From assembly GCF_030540875.1 (NCBI RefSeq), contig NZ_JAUOEM010000001.1, positions 1 through 64,000 of the forward strand: a DNA stretch of 64,000 nucleotides, written 5' to 3'. The DNA is from Flavivirga amylovorans (GTDB lineage: Bacteria; Bacteroidota; Bacteroidia; Flavobacteriales; Flavobacteriaceae). The translations under genes and the position numbers were made by a program. The notes beneath the pieces are model-generated. The model searched no databases. It was not told the origin of the DNA and worked only from the letters and a program-made list of their open reading frames with translations. Shown here one piece after another: positions 62,025 to 64,000 of the stretch (position 1 is the first letter of the stretch; each line of letters opens with the position of its first letter).

Positions 62025-64000
62025 ATGAAAATTAAACTAACCCGACTTCTATTCTCTCACGGAAAAGAGGTGTTAATTAACATTATGAGATCGTTTATAT
62101 TCTTAATGTGCTTGAGTGCTTTTAGTATCACGCCCAACAATGTACTGTCGCAGGATGCTAAAATAAAAATTGATAAAAATAAAGAGCTAACTGTAGATGA
62201 AGTGTTTGACCTTATTATGAGCCAAACAGACTACACATTTATCTATCAAGTGGATATGTTTAAAGACTATCCAAAAGTAGATGTAAAAAAAGGCACCGTT
62301 AAAGCTAATAGATTATTAGAAAAAAGTCTTGCTAAAGGTCATTTTAATTTTAACATTTCTGCTAACAATACAATTACCATTCGTGAAAGTAAAAGTGTTC
62401 AAGAGCTAGAAGTTTCTGGCACAGTAACAGATATAAATGGAGTACCACTAGCGGGAATTACTGTTTATGTCTCTAGCAGAGAGCCAGCATCAGATAATAT
62501 ATCGAGTGATTTCATGATTAGGGGTACATCAACTGATTTTGATGGTACATTCACTTTAAAAGCCGAAGTAGGTTATTATTTAATTGCTTCAGGTTTAGGC
62601 TATGAATTTTATAAAACACAAATTACGGCAAATCAAACAGTTTACAGCATTTCCTTAAAAGAAAAAGCTAGTACCTTAGACGAAGTAGTGATTGTAGGTT
62701 ATGGTTCTACACTTAGAAAAGACCTTACAGGAGCTGTTGCTTCAATTAAAAATGAAGAAATTTTAGAATACAAGTCTCAAACATTAGATGCTTCTTTAGC
62801 CGGAAAATTAACTGGTGTTCAGGTTTTTAGTACAGGTGCGCGTCCTGGTCAAGCAGGTGTTATTAATATTCGTGGCTTAAGTTCTATTCGTGGAGATAAC
62901 CAACCATTATATGTTATAGATGGCGTACCTTTTACAGCAACACCAAGTCTTAATGGGGATGAAGCGAATACCCCTTTATTTTTAGGAGCTAATGTAGCGA
63001 GCCCTTTAGCAGGTATTAATCCAGATGTTATTGAAAGTATTAGTGTTTTAAAAGATGCTTCTTCAGCAGCTATTTACGGATCTCGTGCTGCTAATGGTGT
63101 TGTTATTATAACAACCAAAAGAGGGAAATACAATCAAAAACCACAATTTCAATATTCAAATAGTTTTTCTATTCAAAATCCTGTAAACACGTTCGACTAT
63201 CTGAATGCTGCAGAATATAAAGCTTTTGTTTCAGAACAAGTTCCAAGATTAGCTGCTTTACCTTTTCCTACTCAGGAAGTATTAGCTTATGAGGCCGATC
63301 CAGATAACTTTTTCGGAAATGCTGATGAGGATTGGAATGATTTGGTTACAAATGATAATGCATTTTGGTCTCAACATAGTTTTACAGTAAGTGGTGGTTC
63401 AGAAAAGGTAAATTACTTTTTAAACGCAGGCATTCAAGGTCAGGAAGGTACGGTTATTAATAATAAGATTAATCGTTATAATTTAAGTGGTAATATTGAC
63501 GCTCAAGTTAATGATAAGTTTAAAGTAGGTGGATCTTTTAATTATAACTATTTAGTAAATAAAATAAGTGGAATAGTAAGTATCGGTTCAAGTAGTGACC
63601 CTTCTGCAACTAAGTCTAGACCAGATTTTCCTGCTTTTAACGAAAATGGAGGTTTTGGAAGTGTTCCTTTTTTTACACCCGATGGTCCAGACTCTGTATT
63701 CAATGCTTTAGGCGATTTGGGGAGTTATAAAAGTAAGAATATTGCTAAGAATCTATTTGGAGCAGTTTATGCTGAATACCAAATTATAAAAAATCTAAAG
63801 TTTAAATCTCAAATTAGTATTGGTGTTAATGATGACGTAGGGACGGTATTTACGCCTTCATTTACAACTAGAATAATAAATAGCTCACTAGACGGTGCTA
63901 CCTTAGTAAAGGGAAGTAATAGTGGCTGGAATTCAGCTTTCGAAAACACCTTAAACTATAATGGCACCATTAACAAAGACCATAAAATAAACGCCATAGC
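62025..64000 (+). CDS. SusC/RagA family TonB-linked receptor with STN domain (partial, runs off the window)
   Basis: The frame is open from ATG 62025 to the window end, 658 codons of a protein normally about 1,050-1,150 residues. It has a signal peptide (about 1-43), an STN domain (about 44-116), a carboxypeptidase-like sandwich (about 128-212, with an insertion), a TonB box (Thr-Leu-Asp-Glu-Val-Val-Ile-Val-Gly-Tyr-Gly) and a SusC plug (about 225-365; Ile-Arg-Gly-Leu-Ser-Ser-Ile, Val-Ile-Asp-Gly-Val-Pro, and Ala-Ser-Ser-Ala-Ala-Ile-Tyr-Gly-Ser-Arg-Ala-Ala-Asn-Gly). The first part of the barrel follows. It is the receptor of the third sigma/FecR system. A SusD gene is expected just beyond the window. 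Confidence 0.95.
   Translation, partial: MKIKLTRLLFSHGKEVLINIMRSFIFLMCLSAFSITPNNVLSQDAKIKIDKNKELTVDEVFDLIMSQTDYTFIYQVDMFKDYPKVDVKKGTVKANRLLEKSLAKGHFNFNISANNTITIRESKSVQELEVSGTVTDINGVPLAGITVYVSSREPASDNISSDFMIRGTSTDFDGTFTLKAEVGYYLIASGLGYEFYKTQITANQTVYSISLKEKASTLDEVVIVGYGSTLRKDLTGAVASIKNEEILEYKSQTLDASLAGKLTGVQVFSTGARPGQAGVINIRGLSSIRGDNQPLYVIDGVPFTATPSLNGDEANTPLFLGANVASPLAGINPDVIESISVLKDASSAAIYGSRAANGVVIITTKRGKYNQKPQFQYSNSFSIQNPVNTFDYLNAAEYKAFVSEQVPRLAALPFPTQEVLAYEADPDNFFGNADEDWNDLVTNDNAFWSQHSFTVSGGSEKVNYFLNAGIQGQEGTVINNKINRYNLSGNIDAQVNDKFKVGGSFNYNYLVNKISGIVSIGSSSDPSATKSRPDFPAFNENGGFGSVPFFTPDGPDSVFNALGDLGSYKSKNIAKNLFGAVYAEYQIIKNLKFKSQISIGVNDDVGTVFTPSFTTRIINSSLDGATLVKGSNSGWNSAFENTLNYNGTINKDHKINAI

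Overview
The window is AT-rich DNA from a Bacteroidota bacterium, most likely a marine member of the Flavobacteriaceae. The evidence is four TonB-dependent receptors of the SusC/FecA types, two SusD lipoproteins, three ECF sigma/FecR pairs, several secreted proteins with type IX secretion (T9SS) C-terminal sorting domains, TAnnTTTG-type promoter sequences, and very few Shine-Dalgarno sites. I see no rRNA, no CRISPR array and no intact transposase.

Positions 1-3.5 kb look like ordinary chromosome on the minus strand: a DUF4407 membrane protein whose end is disrupted, an EamA-type exporter and an M20 dipeptidase. A tRNA-Leu(UAG) follows at 3554-3635. Its last 59 bases recur exactly at 23610-23668, so the roughly 20 kb between them is an integrated genomic island with attL in the tRNA 3' half. 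A decayed tyrosine recombinase lies next to attL, and a shared 20-base motif lies just inside both ends.

The island cargo is one metabolic package. On the minus strand are an ECF sigma factor, a FecR anti-sigma factor and a TonB receptor without SusD, plus an IclR repressor-type regulator. Divergent from IclR runs a plus-strand operon of ten genes: a RhaT-like permease, two signal-less solute-binding-protein homologues that bracket two class III CoA-transferases, then a Gfo/Idh/MocA oxidoreductase, a zinc-type alcohol dehydrogenase, a KduD-like SDR, a MaoC hydratase and an RraA-type aldolase. Together they suggest uptake, oxidation, CoA activation, hydration/dehydration and C-C cleavage of a small polar acid or sugar acid. 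The cytosolic SBP/CoA-transferase quartet is the best candidate for an undescribed system. A truncated, fused phosphohexomutase remnant closes the island.

From 23.7 to 42.6 kb the window carries a beta-helix/Ig-like secreted protein, then a LytS/LytTR two-component system flanked by two large Cys-rich repeat proteins with T9SS tails, then a SusC-SusD-zinc metallohydrolase lipoprotein-DUF4302 operon. An isoaspartyl peptidase and a T9SS protein follow on the minus strand.

From 45.5 to 59.5 kb there is a second regulated uptake locus: divergent ECF sigma, then FecR, SusC, SusD, two or three surface lipoproteins, two paralogous alpha/beta hydrolases and a TlpA-like thioredoxin lipoprotein. An exact 24-base motif lies upstream of both the FecR operon and the T9SS gene across the sigma gene, predicting one shared ECF regulon. 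A remnant of a third hydrolase copy lies at about 59.7 kb. The window ends in a third sigma-FecR-SusC locus whose SusC gene runs off the edge.
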